DNA of 64,000 nucleotides from an uncultured Candidatus Pelagibacter sp. (GTDB taxonomy: Bacteria; Pseudomonadota; Alphaproteobacteria; Pelagibacterales; Pelagibacteraceae). How positions within the stretch are numbered: position 1 is the first letter of the stretch; each line of letters starts with the position of its first letter. The DNA lies in NCBI GenBank assembly GCA_913030805.1, contig CAJWDL010000001.1, forward strand, positions 62,001-126,000. The letters are read 5' to 3'. A model generated the notes under the pieces. It saw nothing but the letters and a program-made list of their open reading frames with translations. It did no database searches and was not told the origin of the DNA. This document shows positions 27,494 to 38,806 of this stretch, one piece after another. A program made the translations under genes and the position numbers.

Positions 27494-29413
27494 ATGCAAA
27501 ATTATAGACAGTTAAATAATATAAATTATCCATCGGATCTAAAAAAACTAAATGTAGAAGAACTCAAGGAACTGGCAGTAGAACTGAGAACAGAATTAAT
27601 TGATGTAGTTTCTGAAACAGGCGGTCATTTGGGAGCTGGTCTTGGTGTTATAGAACTTACTATAGCTCTTCATTATATTTTTGATACACCAAAAGACAAA
27701 TTAGTTTGGGACGTGGGTCATCAATCTTATCCACACAAAATTCTAACGGGAAGAAAAAATGAAATTAGAACCCTAAGACAAGGAAATGGTCTTTCAGGTT
27801 TTACCAAAAGATCTGAAAGTGAATACGATACATTTGGAGCTGGTCATAGTTCAACTTCAATATCTTCTTGTTTGGGAATAGCTGTAGCAAAAAGTTTATC
27901 AAATAATCAAAACAATGTTGTTGCTGTTATAGGTGATGGGGCAATGAGTGCGGGTATGGCGTATGAGGCCATGAATAATGCTGGTATCACAAAATCAAAA
28001 TTAGTCGTTATTTTGAATGACAACGATATGTCCATAGCAAGACCCGTAGGAGCTATGAGTTCTTATTTAGCAAGATTATTATCTGGAAAAATTTATTTTG
28101 GTTTTAGAAAAGCAATCAAGTTGATTACGTCTTCTTTTTCAGAACAATTTAGCAATAAAGCCCACAAAGCTGAAGATTTTTTGAAGGGTATGGTAACAGG
28201 TGGTACATTATTTAGTGAACTTGGATTTTATTATATTGGTCCAATTGATGGACATAATTTGGAAACATTATTGCCAGTATTGAAAAATGTTAAAAATTTT
28301 AAACATAAAGGACCTATTTTGATACACGCAATTACCAAAAAGGGAAAAGGATACGAACCTGCAGAGAAGGCAAGAGATAAGTATCATGGTGTTTCCAAAT
28401 TTAATATAATTACTGGAGAGCAAAAAAAATCATCTTCGAAAATCCCTTCTTTCACAAAGATTTTTGCAGATACTTTAATTCAACATGCTGAGAAGGATAC
28501 TAAAATAATTGGAATAACCGCGGCAATGCCATCGGGTACCGGAATGGATTTATTTGGTAATAAATTTCCAGATAGAATGTTTGATGTTGGCATTGCAGAA
28601 CAACATGCCACAACATTTGCGGCTGGCTTAACAACCGAGGGCTATAAACCTTATGTAGCGATTTATTCAACTTTCCTTCAGAGAGCGTTTGATCAGGTAG
28701 TTCACGATGTAGCAATCCAAAGTTTACCCGTTAGATTTGCCATTGACAGAGCGGGACCGGTTGGAGCAGACGGTTCCACTCATGCTGGTTCTTTCGATAT
28801 CGCGTATCTTACAACACTACCGAATTTTGTTGTTATGGCAGCAAGTGATGAAGCAGAATTAGTTAGAATGATAAATACTTCGACAATTATAAACGATAAA
28901 CCTTGTGCTTTCAGATATCCCAGAGGAAATGGTTCTGGCGTAACTTTACCAGATATTGCTGAGATAATTTCCATTGGTAAAGGAAGGATTATAAAAGAAG
29001 GAAAAAATGTTGCAATTTTAAGTTTAGGAGCAAGACTACAAGAATGTTTAAAAGCATCTGAATTACTTAATCAAAAAGGAATTTCAGTTACAGTTGCGGA
29101 TATGAGATTTGCAAAACCTATTGATCAAGATTTGATTTTAGAATTATGTTTAAATCATGAAGCATTAATAACTATCGAAGAAGGTTCGATCGGTGGATTT
29201 GGATCTCATGTAATGCAATTCTTATCAAACAGAGGAATATTTGATAAAGGAATAAAATTAAGATCTATGATTTTACCAGATATTTTTATTGATCAAGATA
29301 CACAGGAAAATATATATAAAAAAGCTGGACTGGACTCTATATCTATTGAAGAAAAAGTTTTAGAAGCTCTAAAATCTAATGTTGTCTTGTCTAAGGCAAA
29401 ATCAGTGAGCTAA
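27494..29413 (+). CDS. dxs: 1-deoxy-D-xylulose-5-phosphate synthase
   Basis: 639 residues. [19 protein letters not shown] lies near 43, the [16 protein letters not shown] motif near 75, the thiamine diphosphate motif [16 protein letters not shown] near 150 and the transketolase pyrimidine domain from 320 with [16 protein letters not shown] near 365. It condenses pyruvate and glyceraldehyde-3-phosphate, the first step of the non-mevalonate isoprenoid pathway. It shares an operon with xseB and ispA and ends 2 bases from the convergent aroC. Confidence 0.97.
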   Translation: MQNYRQLNNINYPSDLKKLNVEELKELAVELRTELIDVVSETGGHLGAGLGVIELTIALHYIFDTPKDKLVWDVGHQSYPHKILTGRKNEIRTLRQGNGLSGFTKRSESEYDTFGAGHSSTSISSCLGIAVAKSLSNNQNNVVAVIGDGAMSAGMAYEAMNNAGITKSKLVVILNDNDMSIARPVGAMSSYLARLLSGKIYFGFRKAIKLITSSFSEQFSNKAHKAEDFLKGMVTGGTLFSELGFYYIGPIDGHNLETLLPVLKNVKNFKHKGPILIHAITKKGKGYEPAEKARDKYHGVSKFNIITGEQKKSSSKIPSFTKIFADTLIQHAEKDTKIIGITAAMPSGTGMDLFGNKFPDRMFDVGIAEQHATTFAAGLTTEGYKPYVAIYSTFLQRAFDQVVHDVAIQSLPVRFAIDRAGPVGADGSTHAGSFDIAYLTTLPNFVVMAASDEAELVRMINTSTIINDKPCAFRYPRGNGSGVTLPDIAEIISIGKGRIIKEGKNVAILSLGARLQECLKASELLNQKGISVTVADMRFAKPIDQDLILELCLNHEALITIEEGSIGGFGSHVMQFLSNRGIFDKGIKLRSMILPDIFIDQDTQENIYKKAGLDSISIEEKVLEALKSNVVLSKAKSVS

Positions 29414-29415
29414 AT

Positions 29416-30498
29416 TTATTTACACTGAGCTTTATTCATTAGATAATGATCTAACAGTACACAATTCATCATAGCCTCACCAATAGGAACAGCTCTTATT
29501 CCAACACATGGGTCATGTCTGCCTTTAACAGAAATTTCAGTGTTTTTGCCTTTTTTATTTATCGTTTTTCTACTTAGCAATATAGAAGAAGTTGGTTTGA
29601 CCGCAAAAGATACGATTATATCTTGACCAGATGAAATTCCTCCTAAAATTCCTCCTGCATTGTTGGATTTGAAAATAATTTTTTTTCCCTTTTGTCTAAT
29701 TTCATCAGAACTCTCTAGTCCGTTTAGTAAAGCAGAATATATTCCTGATCCAATGTTTACTCCTTTGACTGCGTTTATACTCATTAATGCTGCCGTAATA
29801 TCCGCGTCTAATTTTGAGTAAATAGGTGCACCCAAACCAATTGGTATTCCAAATGCTCTAATTTCGATAATTGCCCCACAAGACGAACCTGATTTTCGAA
29901 CACCTAAAAGATATTTTTCCCACAATTTTACAACTGACTTATCAGGACAAAAGAAAGGATTTTTTGAAATTTCTTTATCTTTCCAATTTTTGGTATTGCA
30001 TCCTAGCAAACCTAACTGAGTGACTGCAGCAATAACTTTAAATTTTTCCCCCAAATTTTTTTGCAATACTTTTTTTGCAATTGCTCCCGCTGCAACTCTT
30101 GATGCTGTTTCTCTAGCTGATTGACGTCCTCCACCTCTGTAGTCTCTGATTCCATATTTTATAAAATATGTATAATCAGCATGACCAGGTCTGAATTTAT
30201 CTTTAATCGTTTCATAATCTTTTGAACGTGCGTCTTTATTATAAATAATCATGGAAATAGGTGTTCCTGTAGTTTTTCCGTCGAACAAACCTGATAAAAT
30301 TTGTACTTTATCGGATTCTTTCCTTTGACTGGTAAATTTAGATCTACCCGGTCGTCTCCTATTCAAATCTTTTTGTACATCTTTTTCGTTGAGTGAGATG
30401 TTTGGAGGGCATCCGTCCACAACGCAGCCAATTGCAGGACCGTGAGACTCTCCCCAAGTTGTGAAACGAAACATCTTTCCAAAAGTATTAAATGACAT
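29416..30498 (-). CDS. aroC: Chorismate synthase
   Basis: 360 residues. The N-terminal [20 protein letters not shown] (14-33), [17 protein letters not shown] near 47, the region [20 protein letters not shown] near 120 and [18 protein letters not shown] near 328 are all present. It turns EPSP into chorismate using reduced FMN, the last common step to aromatic amino acids and folate. It is convergent with dxs and divergent from pdxH, 39 bases away. Confidence 0.97.
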   Translation of the reverse strand: MSFNTFGKMFRFTTWGESHGPAIGCVVDGCPPNISLNEKDVQKDLNRRRPGRSKFTSQRKESDKVQILSGLFDGKTTGTPISMIIYNKDARSKDYETIKDKFRPGHADYTYFIKYGIRDYRGGGRQSARETASRVAAGAIAKKVLQKNLGEKFKVIAAVTQLGLLGCNTKNWKDKEISKNPFFCPDKSVVKLWEKYLLGVRKSGSSCGAIIEIRAFGIPIGLGAPIYSKLDADITAALMSINAVKGVNIGSGIYSALLNGLESSDEIRQKGKKIIFKSNNAGGILGGISSGQDIIVSFAVKPTSSILLSRKTINKKGKNTEISVKGRHDPCVGIRAVPIGEAMMNCVLLDHYLMNKAQCK

Positions 30499-30537
30499 TT
30501 TTTTATATTATATTATATAAGATATTTTAGCCAAATT

Positions 30538-31161
30538 ATGAATGAAAAAAATTCTCTAGGATTAGATAAATGTTTTTTGGATTTGGACAATCCATTCGAA
30601 TTATTTACAATCTGGATGGAAAAGGCAATAAAAAATGAGATTAACGATCCAAACGCTTTATCTTTGGCAACAACCGATAAATCTGGAAAACCTTCCGCTA
30701 GGATGGTTTTATTAAAAGGAACTAATGAAAAAGGATTTATTTTTTATACAAACTTAAAAAGTAAAAAAAGTTTAGATTTAAAAGAAAACCCGCAAGCATC
30801 AATGTGTTTTTATTGGAAAAGCTTGTTTCGTCAGGTAACAATAGATGGAGTGGTTGATAAAGTTACCGATCAAGTTGCCGACCATTACTTCAATAGCCGT
30901 ATTTATAATAGTCGAATTGGTGCATGGGCATCTAGCCAATCAGAAGCTTTGCAAAACAAAGAAGAATTATTAGGAAAAATTGAAAAATATAAAAAAAAGT
31001 TTTCGAATCAAAAAAATGTTCCAAGGCCTCCTCATTGGTCAGGCTGGTGTTTAATACCGGATAGCATTGAATTTTGGCTAAGAGGTGAAAATAGAATTCA
31101 TGAAAGATTAAGATACAACAAAGCAAACGATGGTTGGAAAAAGATATTGCTTTATCCTTAG
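30538..31161 (+). CDS. pdxH: Pyridoxine/pyridoxamine 5'-phosphate oxidase
   Basis: 207 residues, family length. ALSLATTDKSGKPSARMVLLKG near 40 and FYTNLKSKKSLDL near 64 form the FMN-binding barrel, and the C-terminal WSGWCLIPDSIEFWLRGENRIHERLRY (about 168-194) is the PLP-side signature. It oxidises PNP and PMP to PLP. The last 4 bases overlap the convergent ispB gene. Confidence 0.96.
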   Translation: MNEKNSLGLDKCFLDLDNPFELFTIWMEKAIKNEINDPNALSLATTDKSGKPSARMVLLKGTNEKGFIFYTNLKSKKSLDLKENPQASMCFYWKSLFRQVTIDGVVDKVTDQVADHYFNSRIYNSRIGAWASSQSEALQNKEELLGKIEKYKKKFSNQKNVPRPPHWSGWCLIPDSIEFWLRGENRIHERLRYNKANDGWKKILLYP

Positions 31162-32171
31162 AAAGATCGTTCCAAGCTAAAAGAAATTAAATTTTCTAAT
31201 ATGCTTTTTTCCTTAGAGGGTCTGAATATACTTAAAGAATTTAAAGCTAAATTTACAAAATGTTCTGCTTTTTTGTGACATTGATGAATAATTTTATATT
31301 TTGAAATTAATTTTAACATCATCTTAAAATCCCCTTCACTTCTCTCATCTTGTTTAAAAATTTTTTTTAATAATTTTTTTTCACTAATATTAGCTCGTTG
31401 ATAAACGAGTATTGATGGTAATGTCACTTTTCCTTCAAAAAAATCATTGCCAATTTTTTTTCCAAACAAGTTTAAATTCGAATTATAATCCAATGTGTCG
31501 TCAGCTATTTGAAACGTAAGTCCCAAATTTTTTCCATAAAATCGCAATGAATCCTTTTCTTTGTTGTTTTTGTTTGTAATTATTCCGCCAACTTTTGTTG
31601 CTGCCGCAAAAAGAGCAGCAGTTTTTGAACCTATTATTTTTAGATAGACTTCTTCCAACATATCGATTTCACCCTTATGCTGTAATTGTAACACTTCACC
31701 TTGAGCAATTTTTGATGAAGTTGAAGATAAAAGTTTTAATACTTCATGATCGTTGTCTTCAACCATGATTTCAAAACATCGACTTAACAAATAATCACCT
31801 ACCAATATAGAAGATTGGTTACCCCAAATTTTATTTGTTGTTTTTTTTCCTCTTCTGATTGTACTTTTATCTATAACATCATCATGCAAAAGAGTTGCAC
31901 TATGAATCAATTCAACGCAGGCAGCTAAATTCACATCTCTAAGACCCTTTGAATATCCGCAAAGCTTAGAACATCCTAAAGTTAAAAGGGATCTAATTTT
32001 TTTACCGCCTGAATGCAAATGGTGAACAACCATTTGGTCAATCAAATCAACACTGCTTTCTAATCTCGATTTTATTTTTTCATCAACCAGGGAGATTTTC
32101 TGATCAACCGAAGATTTCAAATCATTGTAACAATCGTCGACTCTTCTTTTTAGCTGAATTACAGTACCCAT
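31158..32171 (-). CDS. ispB: Long-chain (octa/deca) prenyl diphosphate synthase
   Basis: 337 residues. HSGGKKIRSLLTLGCSKL lies near 53, the first Asp-rich motif LLHDDVIDKSTIRRGKKTTN near 93 (no insertion, as in long-chain enzymes), GEVLQLQHKGEID near 154 and the second motif QIADDTLDYNSN near 222. It makes the side chain of ubiquinone. The window thus holds both a short-chain (ispA) and a long-chain enzyme. It is divergent from the S49 peptidase gene across 148 bases. Confidence 0.92.
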   Translation of the reverse strand: MGTVIQLKRRVDDCYNDLKSSVDQKISLVDEKIKSRLESSVDLIDQMVVHHLHSGGKKIRSLLTLGCSKLCGYSKGLRDVNLAACVELIHSATLLHDDVIDKSTIRRGKKTTNKIWGNQSSILVGDYLLSRCFEIMVEDNDHEVLKLLSSTSSKIAQGEVLQLQHKGEIDMLEEVYLKIIGSKTAALFAAATKVGGIITNKNNKEKDSLRFYGKNLGLTFQIADDTLDYNSNLNLFGKKIGNDFFEGKVTLPSILVYQRANISEKKLLKKIFKQDERSEGDFKMMLKLISKYKIIHQCHKKAEHFVNLALNSLSIFRPSKEKSILENLISFSLERSF

Positions 32172-32319
32172 ATATTCAATAAAAATAATACATTAAAAAA
32201 TATTTATTCACATCGTAATTGACGCACCTTGTTTGCTTCAACCTCAGGTAGCTTTATGCTTTACTTAAAACTTAAAAGGTTTTAAAAAATGGTATATTAA
32301 ACAATCATTCATAATTAGC
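32172..32319. other. Intergenic region between ispB and the S49 peptidase gene
   Basis: 148 bases between divergent genes. It must hold both promoters. It has a short inverted repeat (TTAAAAC/GTTTTAA around 32270-32287) and a slightly GC-richer stretch near 32218-32255, but no tRNA or recognisable RNA. Confidence 0.4.
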
Positions 32320-33165
32320 ATGTTTTCATTTTTTAAAAAAATCAAAAAAGGCATATTCTCATATTTTAAGGATAAAAAAACTGTCTCCCATATTAGATTA
32401 AGCGGTGTCATTGGAAATGTTGGAAAATTTAAGCAGGGAATAGATTTTTCCAGTCAGCAGGAAATAATCAAAAAAGCTTTTTCAGTTGAAGAAATTGAAG
32501 CGGTAGCTATCTCAATAAATTCACCAGGAGGCTCTCCCGTTCAATCACATCTGATTTATAGCTATGTGAGAAAAATGGCTAAAGAAAAAAATGTTAAAGT
32601 GTTAGTTTTTGCTGAAGATGTAGCAGCATCAGGAGGATATTTAATTGCATGTGCTGGCGATGAAATTTACGCCAATTCAAGTTCAATTATTGGTTCCATA
32701 GGAGTTATTTATTCTTCCTTTGGATTACAAGAACTAATTAAGAAAGCAGGAATTCAAAGAAGAATATACACTGCGGGCAAAAATAAAAGCACTCTTGATC
32801 CATTTGTTGATGAAAAAAAAGAAGATATAGAAAGATTAAAGAAAATTCAGTTAGATCTTCATGCTGACTTTATCAAGGTGGTAGAAGAAAGCAGATCATC
32901 CAAACTAAAAAAAGAAGAAAACACAGATCTTTTTACGGGCGAATTTTGGTCAGGTTCTAAGTCAAAAGAATTAGGTTTGATTGATAACCTAGGTAATGCA
33001 GATGAAATACTCAAAGAGAAATTTGGCGAAGATGTTGTCATCAAAAAATTTGAAAAAGCAAAGGGTTGGCTCAGTAAAAAAATATCCGGAAGTAGTGAAA
33101 ATCAAATTGAAGCATTAGTTCAGCTGTTAGAAGAAAGATCCATCTGGCAAAAATATGGTCTTTAA
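32320..33165 (+). CDS. S49-family (SppA/SohB-like) peptidase
   Basis: 281 residues. The S49 core is visible as [27 protein letters not shown] (about 64-90), [37 protein letters not shown] (about 96-132, nucleophilic Ser in AASGGY), and a later Lys-rich region. Unlike E. coli SppA it is single-domain and has no clear signal anchor. S49 enzymes cut signal-peptide remnants or membrane proteins. The TAA stop overlaps the glyQ ATG by one base (TTTAATG), so glyQ translation is probably coupled to it. Confidence 0.88.
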   Translation: MFSFFKKIKKGIFSYFKDKKTVSHIRLSGVIGNVGKFKQGIDFSSQQEIIKKAFSVEEIEAVAISINSPGGSPVQSHLIYSYVRKMAKEKNVKVLVFAEDVAASGGYLIACAGDEIYANSSSIIGSIGVIYSSFGLQELIKKAGIQRRIYTAGKNKSTLDPFVDEKKEDIERLKKIQLDLHADFIKVVEESRSSKLKKEENTDLFTGEFWSGSKSKELGLIDNLGNADEILKEKFGEDVVIKKFEKAKGWLSKKISGSSENQIEALVQLLEERSIWQKYGL

Positions 33166-34064
33166 TGAAAAAAAAAAAAAATAAAAAGAAAAAAATAAAA
33201 AAAAAAAATATATCAGTCCAGAAATTTCAAGATACAATATTAAATTTACAAAAGTATTGGGGTAACTATGGGTGTGTAATTTTGCAGCCGTATGATATGG
33301 AGGTTGGAGCTGGAACTTTTCATCCCGCAACAACCTTGAGATCTCTAGGAACCAAACCTTGGCGAGCAGCTTACGTGCAACCTTCGAGACGTCCATCAGA
33401 TGGAAGATATGGTGATAATCCAAACAGATTACAACATTATTATCAATTTCAAGTTATAATTAAACCCTCGCCCAAAGAGATAAAAAAACTTTATTTAAAA
33501 AGTTTATCAGCTATTGGAATAAATTATAAAGATCATGACATCAGATTTGTTGAAGATGATTGGGAAAGTCCAACTTTAGGTGCGGCAGGACTTGGATGGG
33601 AAGTTTGGTGTGATGGTATGGAAATTACTCAATTTACTTATTTTCAGCAAATGGCTGGTATCGAATGTAAATCAGTATCTGTTGAACTAACTTATGGACT
33701 GGAACGAATATGTATGTTTACACAAAAAAAAAATAATGTATTTGATCTTTTATGGAATGACACTGGAATAAAATATAAAGATGTTTTTTATCAATCAGAA
33801 AAAGAATTTTCAGCGTATAATTTTGAACATGCCAATATAGATTTTCTGTTTAAGATTTTTGAAATGGTAGAAACCGAATGTAAATCATTATTAGACAAAA
33901 AATTGTCATTACCGGCTTACGACCAATGTTTAAAAGCTAGCCATGTTTTTAACCTATTAGATTCCAGGGGAGCCATTGGTGTGGCACAAAGAGCTGGCTA
34001 CATTTCAAGAATTAGAGATTTAGTTAAACAAGCAGGATCTGTTTGGTTAGAAACCCAAACATAG
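33165..34064 (+). CDS. glyQ: Glycyl-tRNA synthetase alpha subunit, poly-lysine N-terminus
   Basis: 299 residues. The core [46 protein letters not shown] (18-63) and [23 protein letters not shown] near 80 are diagnostic of GlyQ, which with GlyS forms the alpha2-beta2 glycyl-tRNA synthetase. The first 15 codons are nearly all Lys, written as runs of 14 and 12 A, an extreme homopolymer at the start of an essential gene. No other start fits better, because the next ATG is inside the catalytic core. Confidence 0.96.
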   Translation: MKKKKNKKKKIKKKNISVQKFQDTILNLQKYWGNYGCVILQPYDMEVGAGTFHPATTLRSLGTKPWRAAYVQPSRRPSDGRYGDNPNRLQHYYQFQVIIKPSPKEIKKLYLKSLSAIGINYKDHDIRFVEDDWESPTLGAAGLGWEVWCDGMEITQFTYFQQMAGIECKSVSVELTYGLERICMFTQKKNNVFDLLWNDTGIKYKDVFYQSEKEFSAYNFEHANIDFLFKIFEMVETECKSLLDKKLSLPAYDQCLKASHVFNLLDSRGAIGVAQRAGYISRIRDLVKQAGSVWLETQT

Positions 34065-34067
34065 CTG

Positions 34068-36134
34068 ATGTCCGAACTGTTTTTAGAGTTGTTTAGCGAA
34101 GAAATACCTTCTGAATTACAAAAAAATGCTAGGGAAGGTATACTAAAACTTTTTACTGAAAGCTTTGACAAGCTAGATATCAATTTTAAATCAAAAAAAT
34201 CTTACTCCACACCAAAAAGACTAGTTTTTTTCTTTGATGAAATACCAGAAAAAATAGAGAAAAAAGGAATGACCATTAAAGGTCCCAAAGTAGGCGCACC
34301 CGCTATTGCTTTGGAAGGTTTTATAAAATCAAATAATATAAATCGTGCAGAAGTTTTTGAACAAAACATAGAAAAAGGTAGATTTTTTTTTGCCAAAATT
34401 GGTCCAAAAATTACCCTGGTTAAACAAGAACTGGCTAAAATGATTCCAGATATTTTAAATAAATATTCTTGGAAAAAATCCATGAGATGGGCAGATCATA
34501 GTTTAGCCTGGGGAAGACCATTAAAATCAATTTTAGCCTTATTTGATAATCAGGTAATTCAATTTAGTTTTCATCATTTACTAAGCAGCAACCTTACATT
34601 TTCAGATGAAATTATTGAGGAAGGACAAAAAAAAATAAAGAATTTTAGATCTTACTTAAAATTATTAGACCGAAAAAAAATCATTTTAGATCAGAATCTC
34701 AGAAAACAGCTGATCGTAAAACAAATAGATAAAATTTGCAGGACAAGGAAGTTAAAAAAAAAATTAGATGAAAAATTATTAGATGAAGTAGTTGATCTTG
34801 TTGAAAAACCAAATGTTCTGGTAGGTAAATTTAACATGTCTTTTTTGAATATACCAAAAGAAATATTAATCACTTCCATGCAACAGCATCATAAATATTT
34901 TCCTCTATTTAACCAGGAAGATAATTTGACCAATATTTTTATTATTGTAACAAATTTAGAAGATAAAAAAGGACTTGTTAAGATTGGAAATGAAAGAGTA
35001 ATTTCAGCTAGATTATCTGATGCAAAATTTTTTTGGGAAAAAAATAAAGCTCAAAGTTTAGTTAAACAAGTTGGCAAACTTAAATCAATTAATTTTTTTT
35101 CAAAATTAGGAACTATGTTTCATAAAGTTCAAAGAATTAGAAAACTTGGGGCAATGATTGCCGATCAACTTAATCTAAATAAAGAAAAAGTAGAAATTTC
35201 AGCTTCGATTTGTAAAGCAGATCTTCTTTCAGATTTAGTTGGCGAATATCCTGAACTTCAAGGTATTCTAGGCAGCCATTTTGCTAGTGCCCAAGGATTT
35301 GATGACGACATTTCCATGGCAATTATGGAGCATTATCTACCTTTAGGATTAGATGGCAAAATACCCAAGAAACCCATTAGTGTTGCCGTCTCCATTATAG
35401 ATAAAATAGATACTCTTGTTGGTTTTTTTGGAATTGGAGAAAAACCTACAGGTTCCAAAGACCCTTTTGCATTGAGGAGAACCGCTTATGGGCTTTTGAG
35501 GATTATCATTGAAAATAATTTGTCTATTCAATTGAAAAATTTAACAAATTATTCAAACATTCTTTACCTAGAGCAGGGTTTCAAATTTCCAGATCAACTA
35601 AACTTAAATGTAATAACTAATTTTTTGAGAGATAGATTGAGAAATTATCTGAAAGTAAAAAAAGCAAGACATGATATTATTGAAGCCGTTACATCCTCAC
35701 AAGTTTCCGATGATTTTGTTTCATTATACAAAAAATGTCTAACTCTTAATAAATATTTGAAAAAAGATTTGGGAAAAAATATATTAACGACCTACAAAAG
35801 AGCATCAAATATTTTGGATCAAGAAAAGAAAACAATTAATTCAAAAATTACAGGAGAACCTAATTCAATTTTATTTAATAAAAATGAAGAAAAACTTCTT
35901 TTTAATCAAATAAATGAAGTTAGGAAATATTTTTCTAGTGTGATAAAAAATGAAAATTACGAAAAAACATTAGAGATTTTGTCCGGTGCAAAAAGAACTA
36001 CAGATAATTTTTTTGAAAATGTTGTAGTTAACGATGAAAATGAAAATATGAAGAAAAATAGGCTTGAATTATTAGAAATGTTTTGTAACACTTTTGATAA
36101 TTTCATTGATTTTTCGAAGATAGAAGGGGCATAG
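34068..36134 (+). CDS. glyS: Glycyl-tRNA synthetase beta subunit
   Basis: 688 residues. The N-terminus SELFLELFSEEIPSELQKNA matches the LLFEIGTEELPA start of the family, and PKVGAPAIALEGF is near 75, MRWADHSLAWGRPLKSILALF near 140, QQHHKYFPLFN near 272 and SKDPFALRRTAYGLLRI near 464. The beta subunit carries the tRNA-binding and HD-like domains. It starts 3 bases after glyQ and is directly followed by ppdK. Confidence 0.97.
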   Translation: MSELFLELFSEEIPSELQKNAREGILKLFTESFDKLDINFKSKKSYSTPKRLVFFFDEIPEKIEKKGMTIKGPKVGAPAIALEGFIKSNNINRAEVFEQNIEKGRFFFAKIGPKITLVKQELAKMIPDILNKYSWKKSMRWADHSLAWGRPLKSILALFDNQVIQFSFHHLLSSNLTFSDEIIEEGQKKIKNFRSYLKLLDRKKIILDQNLRKQLIVKQIDKICRTRKLKKKLDEKLLDEVVDLVEKPNVLVGKFNMSFLNIPKEILITSMQQHHKYFPLFNQEDNLTNIFIIVTNLEDKKGLVKIGNERVISARLSDAKFFWEKNKAQSLVKQVGKLKSINFFSKLGTMFHKVQRIRKLGAMIADQLNLNKEKVEISASICKADLLSDLVGEYPELQGILGSHFASAQGFDDDISMAIMEHYLPLGLDGKIPKKPISVAVSIIDKIDTLVGFFGIGEKPTGSKDPFALRRTAYGLLRIIIENNLSIQLKNLTNYSNILYLEQGFKFPDQLNLNVITNFLRDRLRNYLKVKKARHDIIEAVTSSQVSDDFVSLYKKCLTLNKYLKKDLGKNILTTYKRASNILDQEKKTINSKITGEPNSILFNKNEEKLLFNQINEVRKYFSSVIKNENYEKTLEILSGAKRTTDNFFENVVVNDENENMKKNRLELLEMFCNTFDNFIDFSKIEGA

Positions 36135-38801
36135 TTGAGGAAGTTTATATTTAATTTTAGCAGTAAAAAACCAAAGAAAAACTTTAATGCTAAAAACGTC
36201 TTAGGTGGCAAGGGAGCCAATTTAGCCGAAATGGAAAAATTGGGTCTTCCTGTTCCTCCTGGATTTACAATTTCTACAAAAGTATGTGATTTGTTTTATA
36301 AGAACAAAAGAAAATTACCATCTTTTATTATTAAACTAATAAGAGAGGAATTAAAATTAATTGAAAAAGTATCAAAAAAAAAATTTGGAGATTTAAATAA
36401 TCCCTTGCTTATTTCTGTTCGTTCCGGTGCAAAAGTTTCAATGCCAGGGATGATGGATACCATTTTAAATTTAGGACTTAACGATAAAACTGTTTTGGGT
36501 TTGATAAATAAAACATCCAACCCAAGGTTTGCACAGGATAGTTACAGAAGATTTATACAAATGTATGGTTCGGTGGTCTTAAATGTAAAAAGTTATCATT
36601 TTGAAGAATTAATTGAAAATTATAAACTTACCAAAGGTGTCATTGCGGATACAGATTTAGATGAAAACGACTGGGGTGGACTAATTAATAACTTCAAAGA
36701 TTTGATTAAAAAAGAAACAAAAAAAGAATTTCCGCAAGATGTTTTAGAACAGCTATACGGTGCAATCAGCGCTGTTTTTCAGTCTTGGGAAAGTAAAAGA
36801 GCTAAAGTTTATAGAAGGCTTCACCATATTTCTGCAGATGGGGGGACGGCAGTAAATATACAGGCAATGGTTTTTGGAAACATGGGCAATGATTCAGCCA
36901 CAGGTGTTGTTTTTACTAGAAATCCCTCAACCGGTGAAAAATTTTTATTTGGAGAATATTTAATTAATGCTCAAGGCGAGGATGTCGTTGCAGGCACCAG
37001 AACTCCTCAACACGTAACAAAAAAAGCAAGAATTATAGATGGAGTCAAAGAACCTTCCATGGAAGAGTCTCTGACCAAAGTTTACTTACAACTTAAAAAA
37101 ATTCTTTTTCGTTTAGAAAAACACTACAAAGATATGCAAGATGTAGAATTTACAGTTGAAAATAATAAACTTTGGATACTTCAAACGAGATCGGGAAAAC
37201 GAACAGCTAAATCTGCAATTAAAATTGCTGTAGATATGGTCAAAGAAAAACTAATTTCAAAAAAAGAAGCAGTTCTGAGAATCGATCCCAATACTTTGGA
37301 TACATTATTACACCCAACGCTTGACAAAAAAGTAAATAAAAAAATTATTGCCTCAGGCTTGCCGGCTTCCCCAGGTGGTGCAAGTGGTAAAGTTGTTTTT
37401 TCTGCCGATGAAGCTGAAAGATTAAATGAAATGATGCAAAACTCTATTTTGGTTAGAACAGAAACATCCCCCGAAGATATTCATGGCATGCATGCCGCCA
37501 AAGGTATTTTAACTTCCAGAGGAGGTATGACAAGTCATGCAGCAGTAGTTGCAAGAGGAATGGGTAGACCATGTGTGTCAGGTTCGACCGAAATTAACAT
37601 TGATTATGTAAATAAAATATTCAGGACAGGCGATGTTACTGTTAAAGAGGGAGATATAATCACAATTGATGGTTCAAGCGGTGAAATAATTTTAGGTGAA
37701 GTTTCAACTGTTAAACCAGAAATATCAGGTGATTTTTCTAAATTAATGAGTTGGGCTGACTCTTTTAGAAAACTTATAGTTAGAACAAATTCAGAAACTC
37801 CTGTTGACACAAAGACAGCAAGAGAATTTGGAGCAGAAGGCATTGGCCTGTGTAGAACTGAGCATATGTTTTTTGACGAAAAAAGAATTGTTTCAGTGAG
37901 ACAAATGATACTTTCTAAAACAACGGAGGATCGTGAAGGAGCTTTAAAAAAACTTCTTCCTTATCAAAAAAATGATTTTGTAGAAATTTTTAAAATTATG
38001 AATGGTTTACCTGTGACAGTTAGACTGTTGGATCCTCCTTTACACGAGTTTTTACCAAAAACTGATAAAGATATCGAAAATATCGCTAAGGAATTAAACT
38101 TAACAGAGAAAGATATAAAATTTAGAATTGTTGAGCTTCACGAACAAAATCCCATGTTAGGACATAGAGGGTGTAGACTTGGTATTTCTTTTCCAGAAAT
38201 TTACCATATGCAATGCGAGGCAATTTTTGAGGCGTTGGTTGAATGTAAAAAACAAAAAGTAAAATTAGTTATACCCGAAATAATGATTCCTTTGATTTCA
38301 ACTGCGACTGAAATTAAAATACTTAGAGAGCTTGTAGAAAAAACAGCAAAAGAAGTTCAAAAAAAATATTCAATCAAAATAAAATATTATGTTGGTACAA
38401 TGATTGAACTTCCCAGGGCAGCTTTGAGAGCTAAGGATATAGCAAAGTTTGCTGATTTTTTTAGTTTCGGAACTAATGATTTAACGCAGACAACATTCGG
38501 CATAAGCAGAGATGATTCTGGTAAATTTTTAAATGATTATGTGGAAAATAAAATATTCAACAAAGATCCATTTGTTAGCATTGACGAAAGAGGGGTTGGA
38601 GAATTAATTAAAATTGCAGCTAAACGTGGAAGGATGCAAAAAAGATCTCTTAAACTAGGAATTTGTGGAGAACACGGGGGCGATCCTTCAAGTATAGAAT
38701 TTTGTGCTAGAGCTGGACTTAATTATGTTTCTTGTTCACCTTATAGAGTTCCTGTTGCTAGATTAGCAGCAGCACAAGCCCATCTGAAGAAAAAAAAATA
38801 A
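36135..38801 (+). CDS. ppdK: Pyruvate, phosphate dikinase, TTG start
   Basis: 888 residues with the three PPDK domains. The ATP-grasp domain (LGGKGANLAEMEKLGLPVPPGFTIS near 23-47) is followed by the swivelling domain with the phosphorylated His in GGMTSHAAVVARGMGRPCVSG near 455, and by the PEP/pyruvate barrel (GICGEHGGDPSSIEF near 853). It interconverts pyruvate and PEP using ATP and phosphate; in heterotrophs this can serve gluconeogenesis or glycolysis. The start codon is TTG directly after the glyS stop. The 3' end is 5 bases from the convergent nadC. Confidence 0.96.
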   Translation: MRKFIFNFSSKKPKKNFNAKNVLGGKGANLAEMEKLGLPVPPGFTISTKVCDLFYKNKRKLPSFIIKLIREELKLIEKVSKKKFGDLNNPLLISVRSGAKVSMPGMMDTILNLGLNDKTVLGLINKTSNPRFAQDSYRRFIQMYGSVVLNVKSYHFEELIENYKLTKGVIADTDLDENDWGGLINNFKDLIKKETKKEFPQDVLEQLYGAISAVFQSWESKRAKVYRRLHHISADGGTAVNIQAMVFGNMGNDSATGVVFTRNPSTGEKFLFGEYLINAQGEDVVAGTRTPQHVTKKARIIDGVKEPSMEESLTKVYLQLKKILFRLEKHYKDMQDVEFTVENNKLWILQTRSGKRTAKSAIKIAVDMVKEKLISKKEAVLRIDPNTLDTLLHPTLDKKVNKKIIASGLPASPGGASGKVVFSADEAERLNEMMQNSILVRTETSPEDIHGMHAAKGILTSRGGMTSHAAVVARGMGRPCVSGSTEINIDYVNKIFRTGDVTVKEGDIITIDGSSGEIILGEVSTVKPEISGDFSKLMSWADSFRKLIVRTNSETPVDTKTAREFGAEGIGLCRTEHMFFDEKRIVSVRQMILSKTTEDREGALKKLLPYQKNDFVEIFKIMNGLPVTVRLLDPPLHEFLPKTDKDIENIAKELNLTEKDIKFRIVELHEQNPMLGHRGCRLGISFPEIYHMQCEAIFEALVECKKQKVKLVIPEIMIPLISTATEIKILRELVEKTAKEVQKKYSIKIKYYVGTMIELPRAALRAKDIAKFADFFSFGTNDLTQTTFGISRDDSGKFLNDYVENKIFNKDPFVSIDERGVGELIKIAAKRGRMQKRSLKLGICGEHGGDPSSIEFCARAGLNYVSCSPYRVPVARLAAAQAHLKKKK

Positions 38802-38806
38802 TTTGT

